A DNA stretch of 64,000 nucleotides from Terriglobia bacterium (GTDB taxonomy: Bacteria > Acidobacteriota > Terriglobia > Terriglobales > Acidobacteriaceae). Below the pieces are notes generated by a model. That model did not search any database, was not told the DNA's origin, and worked only from the letters and a program-made list of their open reading frames with translations. The first letter of the stretch is position 1, and each line of letters opens with the position of its first letter. The translations under genes were made by a program, and so were the position numbers. The stretch lies in contig JAIQGE010000003.1 in the NCBI GenBank assembly GCA_020072815.1, positions 124,001 through 188,000 on the forward strand. The letters run 5' to 3'. This document shows positions 19,501 through 27,602 of the stretch, piece after piece.

Positions 19501-20034
19501 GTGTACATCGATCCCGACCCGGAAGACCGTCCCTTCCGCGGATGGCAGAAAGACAAGAAGAACATGGAGTTTGCGCGCCTGCTGTGCCGCGCCCGCTACT
19601 ATCCGGGGACGCCGCGCGGCGTCACGCGCATGTGGCACAACGTGTACACGGCCACGCCAGGCTCAGTGGAAGGCCACAAGACCCGCAAAGACGGACTGGC
19701 CAAGAACCCGCGCACCAACTATCAGGCCATGTTCCGCAGCGGCTCGCAACAATCAGCCACGCGCGGCTGGCTCAAGCCCACGTGGATGACCGATTCGCTC
19801 ACGCGCAAGAACATGTTCGGCCAGAGCATTGACAAAGGTTTTCTGCAAGACGTTCACTGCCCCACGGGCGCGCCGCGTGAAGCCGTGGTCAAAATCACCA
19901 AGGCTGAGCCGGGCGGCATTGAAGGTCAAGGTTTGTGGCGTCCGGCGGCGCTGGGCATCCGGCCGAGCTACGAGTCGGCGGAGATGCGCAAGTATCTGGC
20001 AGGCGAATTCTATCTGGGACGGAAGGAGAAATAG
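16588..20034 (+). CDS. Molybdopterin oxidoreductase alpha subunit, type II DMSO reductase family (NarG/NxrA-like)
   Basis: 1148 residues from ATG 16588 (the longer frame upstream lies in the cytochrome gene). [10 protein letters not shown] is a twin-arginine export signal, so the enzyme faces outward, unlike classical NarG. The segment [11 protein letters not shown], with Asp near residue 272, aligns with the region of the Mo-ligating Asp in type II enzymes. The FS0 motif is unusual: Cys65, Asp69, Cys73 and Cys113, with Asp where NarG has its second ligand. This resembles what I remember of nitrite oxidoreductase and archaeal-type nitrate reductases. Substrate is not determinable from sequence; nitrate/nitrite is likeliest, with selenate, chlorate or a hydrocarbon as other options. 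Confidence 0.88.
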   Translation: MKRDLGRREFLQMLSATGLTALVGSTAETWGLDAISNPLASYPDRGWERAYRDLWKYDSKYTFLCAPNDTHNCMINAYVRQGVITRLGPTMKYGEATDLNGNKATHRWDPRICQKGLALTRRFYGDRRVNGCMVREGFKKWVEKGFPRQSNGLPEREYFNRARDQWVRVTHDDGARIVASVLKNIAETYTGEEGKRRLTEQHYDPATIEATKGIGTQVLKFRGGMPLLGITRVFGMYRMANSMALLDSHIRKVGPDQAKGARGFDNYSWHTDLPPGHPMVTGQQTVEFDLSAAEHCKTLVVWGMNWITTKMPDSHWLTEARLKGTRVVVIACEYSATATKADDVVVVRPGTTPALALGFCNVILREKLFDVEYMKHWTDLPMLVRMDTLQNLRAKDVFPNDQLADLKSTKILKKGDKEPPALQHVEQIVGEELRAAWGDYVWWDRKTNAPKKLTRDMVGKFSNVADPLLEGSIEVTLVDGKKVRCRPAFDLIQEYVAHFDPKTVEEMTWAPAAAIESVARHIAKEPGTTLFAIGMGPNQFFNSDNKDRDTMLLAALTGNVGKIGGNIGSYAGNYRTALFNGSPQYINENPFDIELDPSKPSRPKAYWVGESAHYYNHEDHPLRVGKRLLTGKSHMPCPTKSLWFANANSILGNVKWHFNTVINQLPKMEMIAVNEWWWTASCEWADVVFGVDSWAELKHPDMTASVTNPFLQVFPRTPIKRVFNTIGDIDVYALVASKFAELTGDQRFNDMWKFVREGRTDVYLQRILDNSTNTKGYKFADIEAKAKEGIPAILNSRTTPKAVGYEQVADSKPWYTKSGRLEFYREEPEFIEAGENLPVHREPIDSTFYEPNVIIAPKHEALRPASPESYGVSRDDLTCEVRCGRNVVLTWAEAKQTQHPRMKEGYKFIFHTPKYRHGAHTTPVDVDMIALLFGPFGDLYRHDRRMPYVNEGYVDINPSDAKDLEIEDGDYVYIDPDPEDRPFRGWQKDKKNMEFARLLCRARYYPGTPRGVTRMWHNVYTATPGSVEGHKTRKDGLAKNPRTNYQAMFRSGSQQSATRGWLKPTWMTDSLTRKNMFGQSIDKGFLQDVHCPTGAPREAVVKITKAEPGGIEGQGLWRPAALGIRPSYESAEMRKYLAGEFYLGRKEK

Positions 20035-20037
20035 GCC

Positions 20038-21165
20038 ATGGCACGCGTTTATAACTGGCAAATCGGCAGGGAGATGTCGTACTGGTATCCGGAGAGCCGT
20101 CCGAAGAAGCAGTTTGCGGCCGTCTTTGACACCAACAAATGCATTGCGTGCCAAACCTGCACGCTGGCTTGCAAGACCACGTGGACCTCCGGCAAAGGCC
20201 AGGAATACATGCTGTGGAACAACGTGGAGACCAAGCCCTACGGCAGCTATCCGCTGGCTTACGACGTGAAGTTGCTCAACATGATTGAAGCCGGCAAGTG
20301 GAGCGGCAAGTCCTATGAAGGACAAACCATCTTTGAGTCTGCGCCCGCAGGCGAGCGGGTGATGGGCTGGCGGCCAGAGCAAGTGGACTATTCCTATCCC
20401 AACACCGGCGAAGACGATTGTGCCGGACAGGTGGACCACGGCGCACTCATGCAGTTGCCGCACATGAATTGGTTCTTTTACCTGGCGCGCATCTGCAACC
20501 ACTGCACGTATCCGGCTTGTCTGGCGTCCTGTCCGCGCGGTTCGATTTACAAGCGGCAGGAAGACGGCATTGTGCTGGTGGACCAGGGACGTTGCCGCGG
20601 CTACCAGGAGTGCGTGCGCGGATGTCCTTATAAGAAAGTCTTCTTCAACCCCCTGACCGGCACGTCAGAAAAGTGCATTGCATGCTTCCCCAAGATTGAG
20701 CAGGGGCTGCAGCCGCAGTGCTTTGTCAACTGCATCGGCAAAATCCGCATGGCCGGCTTCATCAACCCCCCGGAGAGAGCCCGCGCCGACAACCCGATTG
20801 ACTACCTCGTCCACATAAAGAAGATAGCGTTGCCGCTCTTCCCGCAATACGGATTGGAGCCCAACGTCTATTACATCCCGCCGATCCATGTGCCTGCGTC
20901 GTTCAACCGGCAGCTGTTCGGCCCCGGCGCGGACGCCGCAGTGGAAGCGTACAAAAACGCCCGGAAAGACATGGACCTGGCCGGGCTGCTCTGCCTGTTC
21001 GGCTGCACCGAATCGCTCATGACGCGCTTCAAGCGGTCAGGCGACGTGATCGTGGGCGCCGACGACAGCGGCACGCAGCTTGTCCGCGTGCCTATCACCG
21101 AACCGGTGCACGTGCGGCCGTCATTTGATCCCGTGCAGAAGCTGGTGCGCATCAACTGCCCGTAA
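20038..21165 (+). CDS. Molybdoenzyme beta subunit, four Fe-S clusters (NarH/NxrB-like)
   Basis: 375 residues, starting 3 bp after the alpha gene. Four Cys groups are visible: [41 protein letters not shown] and [11 protein letters not shown] with [11 protein letters not shown]. In the third group a Tyr replaces the second Cys, as Trp does in NarH, which predicts one 3Fe-4S cluster and three 4Fe-4S clusters. There is no signal sequence; in this family the beta subunit is exported with the Tat-tagged alpha subunit. It links the heme-b gamma subunit to the Mo subunit. Confidence 0.93.
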   Translation: MARVYNWQIGREMSYWYPESRPKKQFAAVFDTNKCIACQTCTLACKTTWTSGKGQEYMLWNNVETKPYGSYPLAYDVKLLNMIEAGKWSGKSYEGQTIFESAPAGERVMGWRPEQVDYSYPNTGEDDCAGQVDHGALMQLPHMNWFFYLARICNHCTYPACLASCPRGSIYKRQEDGIVLVDQGRCRGYQECVRGCPYKKVFFNPLTGTSEKCIACFPKIEQGLQPQCFVNCIGKIRMAGFINPPERARADNPIDYLVHIKKIALPLFPQYGLEPNVYYIPPIHVPASFNRQLFGPGADAAVEAYKNARKDMDLAGLLCLFGCTESLMTRFKRSGDVIVGADDSGTQLVRVPITEPVHVRPSFDPVQKLVRINCP

Positions 21166-21180
21166 AGAGGAGGACTTGAA

Positions 21181-22041
21181 ATGCGACAACTGAAACTCAT
21201 CGTCTTACCCGCGTTGCTGGTCCTGATATTTTCGGCCGGATGCAAGAAGGCGCCAGTGCAGGCGACGGAGGTGATTGCTGTCCCCGCAGCGCAATTGCCT
21301 TCAAGCCCAACCGACGCAGCCTGGGACGCAGCGCCCGAGTATCTGGCCAAGCTCATCGCGCAAGATCTTGTGGAACCACGCTTGGCGCAGGCTTCCACTC
21401 CTGAAGTGCGCGTGCAAGCCATGACCAACGGCACGGACATCGCTTTCCGCCTGCGCTGGGTTGACCCTGACCAGAACGATACCGCCAAGCCGGGCGCCTT
21501 CGTGGACGCTTGCGCGGTGCAGGTCCCATCCAAGCTGATGCCTAACCCGCCGGCGCCGCAGATGGGCGAATCCGGCGGCGGTGTGCAGATTGTTTACTGG
21601 CGCGCCGACTGGCAGGCGTGGGCCAACGGTCGCGAAGACAACATCAAGTCCATTTACCCCAACGCGGAGATCACGCACTACCCATTCCAGGCCGCGTCGC
21701 TGCCCAAAGATTCGCCGGAGCAGAAAGAGATGGCCAAGCGCTTCGCGCCGGCGGACGCATCCGGAAACCGTCGCCAGGGACCAAGGCAGTCTCCTGTGGA
21801 AAGCCTCTTGGCCGAAGGCCCGGGCACGTTGGCGCCGAATCCGGCAATCGCCGTAAAAGGAACCGGCGTCCGCACACAGGACGGCTGGGAGGTGATGCTG
21901 GTGCGTCCGTTGCCGGAGGGATTGGCGCCGAAGAAGAGGACGTCCGTGGCATTCGCCGTGTGGCAAGGATCGAACAAGGAAGCCGGCGCCCGCAAGATGC
22001 GCAGCGGATGGGCGCCACTGGCATTACAGGAGAAGAAATAA
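21181..22041 (+). CDS. Ethylbenzene-dehydrogenase-like heme b gamma subunit, lipoprotein
   Basis: 286 residues with a clear lipoprotein signal (LLVLIFSAGC), so it is anchored on the outer face of the membrane. The body is the beta-rich EB_dh heme-binding fold of gamma subunits of ethylbenzene dehydrogenase, selenate and chlorate reductases (segments AWDAAPEYLAKL, VQAMTNGTDIAFRLRW, WEVMLVRPLPEG). Heme axial ligands in this fold are Met and Lys and were not assigned here. Standing between the beta subunit and chaperone genes, it should be the electron entry or exit point facing the cytochrome c. Confidence 0.82.
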   Translation: MRQLKLIVLPALLVLIFSAGCKKAPVQATEVIAVPAAQLPSSPTDAAWDAAPEYLAKLIAQDLVEPRLAQASTPEVRVQAMTNGTDIAFRLRWVDPDQNDTAKPGAFVDACAVQVPSKLMPNPPAPQMGESGGGVQIVYWRADWQAWANGREDNIKSIYPNAEITHYPFQAASLPKDSPEQKEMAKRFAPADASGNRRQGPRQSPVESLLAEGPGTLAPNPAIAVKGTGVRTQDGWEVMLVRPLPEGLAPKKRTSVAFAVWQGSNKEAGARKMRSGWAPLALQEKK

Positions 22042-22697
22042 TGTCATCCACCACGACTCTGGACAAACGGGAATTGCAACTGGCGAAAGAAGCTGCCGAG
22101 TGGCGCTTGGCATCCATGTTATTTGAATGTCCCAGCGACGCGTGGCGGGCCCAAATTACTGCCCTGGCTACGGAAGTGGGCGATGCTGAGTTGAAATCAG
22201 CCACGCACGACGCGCTGGAAGAAGCCGAGGAAGGCCTCTTTCACTACATCTTCGGGCCCGGCGGTCCGGCGCCAGCGCGCGAAGCCAGTTATCACCAGAC
22301 GGTGGAGCTGGGTTACCTGATGTCAGAGATTCAAGCTTATTACAACGCGTTCGCGTATCAACCTTTGGCCGCGGAACCTCCCGACCATATCTCCGTGGAG
22401 ACCGGCTTCATTGCCTACCTGAAATTGAAGCAAGCTTATGCGCTGGCCTGCGGAGAAGCGGAACATGCGGCGATCGCGTCTGAAGCAGCGCAAAGCTTCA
22501 TTAAAGACCATTTGGCGATTCTGGCGAATCCCCTGGCGGGCCATCTGGCTAATTCCGGCATTACCTATTTGGAAAAAGCCAGCGCGTTTGTGGCCAGAAA
22601 AGCCGGACCGCTGCCTGTTGTCGCGCCAATTCTTCCCATCCTGCAGAACCAGCAAGAGGAAGAAGAATACTCCTGCGGGAGTTCCCCTTGCGAATAG
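22041..22697 (+). CDS. TorD/NarJ-family assembly chaperone
   Basis: 218 residues; ATG overlaps the preceding TAA (TAATG). All-helical protein with no signal or membrane segment. The central region PAREASYHQTVELGYLMSEI followed by DHISVETGFIAYLKLKQAYA carries the D-H-I-x-x-E-x-x-F pattern of TorD/NarJ/DmsD chaperones. These bind the Tat signal of the Mo subunit until the cofactor is inserted, which fits an exported alpha subunit. The C-terminus ends with two Cys (CGSSPC), of unknown meaning. Last gene of the operon. Confidence 0.9.
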   Translation: MSSTTTLDKRELQLAKEAAEWRLASMLFECPSDAWRAQITALATEVGDAELKSATHDALEEAEEGLFHYIFGPGGPAPAREASYHQTVELGYLMSEIQAYYNAFAYQPLAAEPPDHISVETGFIAYLKLKQAYALACGEAEHAAIASEAAQSFIKDHLAILANPLAGHLANSGITYLEKASAFVARKAGPLPVVAPILPILQNQQEEEEYSCGSSPCE

Positions 22698-22846
22698 GTC
22701 GCGACCAGCTACCCGCAATATCATACGAGCCGAGTCAAAAAGCCCACCAAATGGCGCTGCGGCACGGTCTAGCAGGGAGACAGTCTCTTTATTGGACATG
22801 CATTGGACATGTGAAAACGTAAGTGACTGGATGCAAAAAGGAAATT

Positions 22847-22922
22847 TGGGGTGGGTAGTGGGGGTCGAACCCACGACATCCAGAGCCACAGTCTGGCGTT
22901 CTGCCACTGAACTATACCCACC
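22847..22922 (-). tRNA. tRNA-His (anticodon GTG), CCA encoded
   Basis: On the minus strand the cloverleaf is complete: acceptor GGTGGGTA pairs with TACCCACC including the extra G at position -1 typical of tRNA-His. The anticodon arm is CCAGACTGTGGCTCTGG with GTG in the loop, the T arm contains GGTTCGACC, and CCA follows directly at 22849-22847. It stands alone between the molybdoenzyme operon and fmdB. Confidence 0.97.
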
Positions 22923-23127
22923 GTCTGGTAGAAGTCTATTTTACACGATTCTCGCGCCGCACCTCTGATCCCGGCTTTCGGTCGAGTGGTCCAACGCCGG
23001 AGGCACGAAATGAGTTAGCTCAGGCCAGACCGGGCCTGGGAGATCATGAAGGAATGATCGGAAATCCAGCGTTTTGGCCCGGGATGCGCGGCAGCGCGCC
23101 CCGCAGAGGCGGTACACCAAACCGAGC

Positions 23128-23349
23128 CTAATTCGAGCAAGCTCCAGGCCCGCGCGGGTCGCCGCACGTGCCGCAAGGGCCGGCGCTGCTGCTGGCTTGC
23201 TGGGACTTTTCGCCCGTCACCGCAAATGTTGACAGCTGCTGCTTCAAACGCTTGCTCCCACACTTGGGGCACGCGGCTTTTTGCTGACCCAGAACAATGG
23301 CTTCAAACTCGTGGTCGCATTCCCGGCAGACGTATTCAAAAATGGGCAT
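23128..23349 (-). CDS. FmdB-family zinc ribbon protein
   Basis: 73 residues. The N-terminus MPIFEYVCRECDHEFEAI and the second pair in CPKCGSKRLKQQLS make the CXXC/CXXC zinc ribbon of the putative regulatory FmdB family. A third pair, CGTC, is near the C-terminus. Family function is poorly known. It is transcribed divergently from the hydrolase gene starting at 23418. Confidence 0.9.
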   Translation of the reverse strand: MPIFEYVCRECDHEFEAIVLGQQKAACPKCGSKRLKQQLSTFAVTGEKSQQASSSAGPCGTCGDPRGPGACSN

Positions 23350-23417
23350 ACCCGCCAGCCTCAGCTAAAATCTTGATAGCGTCCTTATTATAGGATGAAG
23401 AAACCGTAATTCGGCCC

Positions 23418-24428
23418 ATGCAGATCGGTTCAATGGAAGACAAAAGCATCTTCGCGCAAGAACAGTTCGTGCCCCGCAGGTTCCTGAGCAATCGCCACGT
23501 GCAGACGCTGGCAGGCAACTTCCTGCCGCGTAAAAGCGTTCTGCCCGATCCGCAAGACCTGTTCGTCCAGGTGGCCGACGGAGCGCGCGTGCTTTGCCAC
23601 TGCCACTGGCAGGCGTCGCCAGCGGAGCACGGCACCATCCTCATCGTTCACGGACTGGAAGGCTCCAGCGAATCGCAATACGTGATTGGCACGGGGTCCA
23701 AGGCCTGGGCCGCGGGGATGAACGTTGTCCGCATGAACATGCGCAACTGCGGAGGCACTGACCATCTCACGCCCACCCTCTACCACTCCGGACTTTCCGC
23801 CGACGTTGCCGCGGTTCTCCGTGCGGTGCGCGACGAGAAACGCTTGCAGAAGATTTTTGTTGCCGGCTATTCCATGGGAGGCAATCTGGTTTTGAAGATG
23901 GCCGGCGAGTGGGGAAGTGATGCCCCCGCGGAACTCCAAGCCGTGGCTGCGGTCTCGCCCGCTGCCGATCTTGCCGCTTCTGCCGACGCCATGCACGTGG
24001 GCGCCAACAAAATGTACGAATGGAAATTTCTGGTTGGACTGATGCGCCGATACAAACGCAAAGCGGCGTTGTTCCCCGATATATACAAAAAAGCTCCGCG
24101 ATGGCCCGCCAGCATTCGCGAATTTGATGACGTGATCACTGCCCGGTATTGCGGCTTTACCGGAGCGCAGGATTATTACCATCGCGCCGCCGCGGCCCGC
24201 GTCGTGGACAAGATCGCCGTGCCTACTCTGGTCATCAATGCGAATGACGACCCTTTTATCCGCATTACTCCGGAAACCCACGCCAAGCTGGTGACGAATC
24301 CGCACATTACTCTGCTGGAGACCGATCACGGCGGTCACTGCGCGTTTCTCGCGCACCCCAACGGAGACGACGGCCGCTGGGCTGAGCGCCAGATCCTTTC
24401 CTTCTTCCGCTCGCGTGGGGCGTTTTGA
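23418..24428 (+). CDS. Alpha/beta hydrolase, YheT family
   Basis: 336 residues from ATG 23418 (ATG 23433 also possible). The order is standard for YheT: FLSNRHVQTL near the N-terminus, LIVHGLEGSSES for the oxyanion region, the nucleophile elbow GYSMGGN, the acid in INANDDPFI, and the catalytic His in DHGGHCAF. No signal peptide. Members are esterases of unknown physiological substrate. The following gene begins directly at its stop and is probably cotranscribed. Confidence 0.88.
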   Translation: MQIGSMEDKSIFAQEQFVPRRFLSNRHVQTLAGNFLPRKSVLPDPQDLFVQVADGARVLCHCHWQASPAEHGTILIVHGLEGSSESQYVIGTGSKAWAAGMNVVRMNMRNCGGTDHLTPTLYHSGLSADVAAVLRAVRDEKRLQKIFVAGYSMGGNLVLKMAGEWGSDAPAELQAVAAVSPAADLAASADAMHVGANKMYEWKFLVGLMRRYKRKAALFPDIYKKAPRWPASIREFDDVITARYCGFTGAQDYYHRAAAARVVDKIAVPTLVINANDDPFIRITPETHAKLVTNPHITLLETDHGGHCAFLAHPNGDDGRWAERQILSFFRSRGAF

Positions 24429-24429
24429 A

Positions 24430-25188
24430 ATGCAAGTTGACTACTCGATTGAGTTGGGCAAAGACGATCCTGCGCTTGAATTGCCGTGGAGCGCCGAAGA
24501 CGGCGCGCTGCGCTATTACGATTTGAAGTCCGATCCTGGCCTTGTGTCGCAAGTCCCGGAGACTGACGGATGCCCGGAGTTGGCGGATTTCCTCACCCGC
24601 ATCAACGCTCCCGCCTTTCCTCTGCAAACCGCCAAGTGCGATGTCTGGCAAACGCGCGACCTTTCCCCTGAAGAACAGGTCTTCAAGGTCGAATGGAAAT
24701 TCGTTTCCTATGTTGACGTGATTTTCGCTGCGAAAGTCGTCGGCTCAAAAGATCTTGATTCGGCAAAACTGCGCTCTGAAGCTCTTCGCTCTGAAGGCCG
24801 GACGGACTCGCGCGTCGCCGAAAATCCGCGCAACGCCGGCGCAGATCGTCCGCTTGGCGCTGCCGACGAAAGCCCGCGAACCTCCGATGCCGGGAATACG
24901 GGTTCCGCCGCCGACGAAAACCTGCGTTACTCTTTTGAAGCCCACGAATCTCTTGTCAAAGGCCTGTGTGCTCTGCTGGCGCGCGTTCCGGAAATGCCTG
25001 CTTCGGCAGAATTCGTGGTTCGCCGGTGCTACTTCCATACAGCCACTACACTCGAAAAGTCTTGCGCCGGCTTCTGTGTCACAGCGTACGTGTTCGGATT
25101 CGGCGAAAGCAGCGCTCAGGCTCGATTGAGATGGGCCATCGCCGTCAAGCTCGTTCAACATGCCTTGGTCCAGTGGGCCAATCTGTGA
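24430..25188 (+). CDS. Hypothetical protein with low-complexity middle
   Basis: 252 residues from ATG 24430, one base after the preceding TGA; an in-frame GTG at 24415 is possible. Residues 1-95 (containing LRYYDLKSDPGLVSQV and VEWKFVSYVDVIFAAKV) and 150-252 look folded and soluble. They are joined by about 55 polar residues rich in Arg, Ser, Asp and Ala that seem to be an insertion. I do not recognise a family. Its downstream edge borders the gene-poor repeat region. Confidence 0.65.
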   Translation: MQVDYSIELGKDDPALELPWSAEDGALRYYDLKSDPGLVSQVPETDGCPELADFLTRINAPAFPLQTAKCDVWQTRDLSPEEQVFKVEWKFVSYVDVIFAAKVVGSKDLDSAKLRSEALRSEGRTDSRVAENPRNAGADRPLGAADESPRTSDAGNTGSAADENLRYSFEAHESLVKGLCALLARVPEMPASAEFVVRRCYFHTATTLEKSCAGFCVTAYVFGFGESSAQARLRWAIAVKLVQHALVQWANL

Positions 25189-25755
25189 ACGTGCCAGCCT
25201 TTGCGTAATGTCAATGTTCAAAATGGCCGTCAGGCTGCGGACATAGCGCCCTCTTGGGCGGCACTGGTGTCGCATCTCACGTGGCAGTACTGCTCACGCT
25301 TGCTACGCGAACAATCTTCGTGCTTGGTCAAATCGAACATCGTGCAATGGGCTCGGTGGGTTCTTCAAAATGTCCCCTTTAGCCGGGGGTTCGCCGGCGC
25401 AAAAGTCTTCGGGAAGTCGAGACATGAAAGCCGTCCTTGTTATGGCGAGAATGGCGCGGGTAAAAGTTCCTAGTATGCGCCCGAAGACCTGTTGTGCTCG
25501 ATGCGGCTAGCGGTGAGCTAGAAATGGAAGAGTGCGCCATGGAGAACGCTCGACGAAGAGTGTGATCTTCAAATAGAACGCGTGAAGAAGATCGTGATTC
25601 GCAAACAGAGAGTGCGATGATCATTGTGATCAGGTATCGAGCCCATGGAAGAGCGGGACGCCGCACCTCTCTACGCAGTGGTGGAGTAGTCTGGCAAGAC
25701 CCCGTTCGGTGCGTGTAGGGGCTTTTCCTTCCATGTTGACGCAAACTCCTTCACC

Positions 25756-25918
25756 AAGGATCCTTCGAATTCTTAAACGAGATCCGTAGTGCTCGGATGT
25801 GGGGCCTTCCTTCCATGTGATGAGAACTCCGCCACCCAAGGATCCTTCGAATTCTTAAACGAGATCCGTAGTGCTCAGATGTGGGGCCTTCCTTCCATGT
25901 GATGAGAACTCCGCCACC
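25756..25918. repeat. Tandem duplication, 82- and 81-bp units
   Basis: Two adjacent units, each starting AAGGATCCTTCGAATTC and ending in CTCCGCCACC, differ by one substitution and one base indel. A partial and more diverged unit precedes them (from about 25718) and another fragment follows (to about 25940). The near identity suggests a recent duplication. Confidence 0.9.
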
Positions 25919-26128
25919 AAGGATCCGCCGAATTCTAAGCTAGGTCCGTCGCACTTTCCACCAAATGCAGTGAATGCAAAACCAAATACATCGTTGCCAG
26001 GCCAGATGCGTTGTGCGGGAGTGCTCGTTCGGCGGCTGATCGTTAAGAACCTGGTCGTGATGTCTGCCATTGTGCTGGCAGGCCGTGTGGCATCTTGCGG
26101 TGATTGCTCGCGCCCCCATTCTGCGCTC

Positions 26129-26241
26129 GAGCGTTGGCCCGAGCGTTGACTTGAGCGTTGGCCCGAGCATTGACTTGAGCGTTGGCCCGAGCATTGACTT
26201 GAGCGTTGGCCCGAGCATTGACTTGAGCGTTGGCCTAAGCG
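26129..26241. repeat. 24-bp tandem repeat, about 4.7 copies
   Basis: Units begin at 26129, 26153, 26177, 26201 and 26225 (partial). The unit is GAGCGTTGGCCC followed by GAGCATTGACTT, itself two diverged 12-bp halves. Units 2 to 4 are identical; unit 1 has one change. There are no spacers, so this is not a CRISPR array. Confidence 0.92.
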
Positions 26242-26484
26242 TTTAGTAGTTTGTGAGGGTTGCTTGCACGGGTTGCCACGATGATGCTCCGTGGAGATGA
26301 CTTCTTTGTGAATGGAGATTGCCATCGGCCTGAATGCCTGTACCGCCAGACTCCCTAACCAGCCTAATCATGTGAGTAGAGCAAGGCATCGGAAGCCTGA
26401 GGCTGGAGTGGCCGCTTAGACGGAATTAGACCATCCGCATTCGCCGCTAATGCTCAAGCTAGGGCTGTTAGAATGTAAAAAAGT

Positions 26485-26556
26485 GGGCCCGTAGCTCAGT
26501 TGGACAGAGCATCTGCCTTCTAAGCAGAGGGTCTAAAGGCCCGCTTTATCGGCTTA
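26485..26556 (+). pseudogene. tRNA-Arg(TCT)-like sequence with degenerate 3' part
   Basis: The first 49 bases read as a good tRNA: acceptor GGGCCCG, D arm GCTC-AGTTGGACA-GAGC and anticodon arm TCTGC-CTTCTAA-GCAGA with TCT. After GGGTC the normal T arm is absent. In its place is TAAAG-GCCCG-CTTTA, a 5-bp stem with a 5-nt loop lacking TTCRANY, and the following TCGGCTT pairs only partly with the acceptor. Most likely a tRNA gene that lost its 3' end, for example through integration and excision of an element. Confidence 0.65.
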
Positions 26557-26640
26557 TCCAGTCGAAGTTGCACTCCCGTTAGAAACGGCTTCTCAGAGTA
26601 AGAGAGGGGAGAGAGAAATAGTTGACTCAACGAAACAACA

Positions 26641-26679
26641 GATAACCCATCTTAAAAACGATAACCCAATCTTAAAAAC
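26641..26679. repeat. 19/20-bp direct repeat pair
   Basis: GATAACCCATCTTAAAAAC at 26641-26659 is followed at once by the same sequence with one extra A at 26660-26679. Confidence 0.85.
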
Positions 26680-26722
26680 CATGAGCATGCTCGACCTACT
26701 TAAATAAGAAATAGATCAGAAA

Positions 26723-26783
26723 GAATGAGGCTCCTCCAGTAAGGAATGAGACTTCTTCAGTAAGGGATGAGCTCTCTAGAAAG
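26723..26783. repeat. 21-bp tandem repeat, about 3 copies
   Basis: Units start at 26723, 26744 and 26765. The first two share GAATGAG-CT-CT-CAGTAAG with three substitutions, all at evenly spaced positions; the third is more diverged. Confidence 0.8.
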
Positions 26784-26985
26784 ATTGGACTTCTCCATTT
26801 AGATGGTCCGTCAGGGCTGGGGAGAAGTGAGAAAGAATCAACTCAATGCGACAGTAGATCATTGCCATCCTAGAACCACGAAACTGGGGTGGGATGGGTG
26901 AACTGTGCCGATCAAGCATATGGAGCATATGTTCAGCTTGCTGAAAAATCGAAGTACAAAGGTCTGAGTAGTTGTGTTGCAGCGG

Positions 26986-27121
26986 TGCACGCCGGCTCAG
27001 CAGGGCCAGCGGTCTGAGTGGCTTTGTCCGAAATCCAAACCGACAATGGTGGCACGATCCGTGCGCGCCAGGCTCAGTGAGGTCAACTGTCAGAGTGCTT
27101 TACTCAAAATCCAACCCGAAA
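26986..27121. repeat. Diverged direct repeat, period about 77 bp
   Basis: Two roughly 60-bp units share GGCTCAG (26994 and 27071), then a GTC-GAGTG block and AAATCCAA-CCGA, with many substitutions between them. An old duplication. Confidence 0.6.
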
Positions 27122-27312
27122 TATCTCACGATCAAAATGATCCGCCGACCCACACTCAGGCGTAGAACAAGGCCGGACAACCTTAGCGTCTGAGGTTATG
27201 TCTGCGAGATCTATCGCGATGTGTAAGCAGTGGTATTCGATCTGATTCTGAACGGTAAAAGCAACCATACTGGGAGTATTTGGCAGAGTACATAGCTTGG
27301 CAAGATAGGTAG

Positions 27313-27602
27313 AAATGTTTGTGTAGTGCTAGACACGGGACTCTTGTGGTGCAAGTTGTAATCAAATAACCGGCGCCGATTTATTGCAGAGCGCATAGAA
27401 ATGTCTGTTGGTACTGGCAGAGTACATCGATTAGCAGAGTGCTTAGAACTCGTTTCATAAATGGCTCGATTACTATGTCGCCGTTGTAAATGCTTGCAAC
27501 GCATAGCAATTTATAACCGAAGAAGTAACCGGGAGATTTATGAAACCAGCTCTACAAATGTTGTGGTGCTAGATGGGGTCTCTTGCTGCAGTCCGTAGTC
27601 AA
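27313..27602. repeat. Diverged repeat pair flanking the imuA start
   Basis: AAATG-TTGTG-GTGCTAGA-GGG-CTCTTG occurs at 27313-27363 and again, with small gaps, at 27556-27602. The second copy covers the presumed imuA start codon, so the gene's 5' end lies inside repeat-derived sequence. Confidence 0.55.

Larger units (their letters stand above)
25189..27572. other. Gene-poor, repeat-rich region of 2.4 kb
   Basis: No reading frame here has convincing coding character; the longest ones run through tandem repeats. The stretch contains at least five unrelated repeat families with different unit lengths and a damaged tRNA-Arg-like sequence, each listed separately. It is visibly richer in A/T than the flanking genes. 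The likely explanation is a decayed integration site or heterochromatin-like accumulation of slippage repeats between the YheT operon and the imu cassette. Confidence 0.7.

Noticed and set aside
18418-19638. 406-residue open frame antisense to the molybdoenzyme gene
   Set aside because: Shadow of a well-supported gene in GC-rich sequence.
22792-22812. Direct repeat TTGGACATG before tRNA-His as an attachment site
   Set aside because: Too short and not matched to the tRNA 3' end; no integrase nearby.
26129-26241. Possible CRISPR array
   Set aside because: Units abut with no unique spacers and no cas genes are nearby.
25855-26325. 156-residue minus-strand frame in the repeat island
   Set aside because: Its middle is the translation of the 24-bp tandem repeat (SSQCSGQR units); no sign of selection as protein.
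27448-27458. Possible LexA box GAACTCGTTTC before imuA
   Set aside because: Spacing and symmetry do not match a known LexA palindrome and it lies in diverged repeat DNA.
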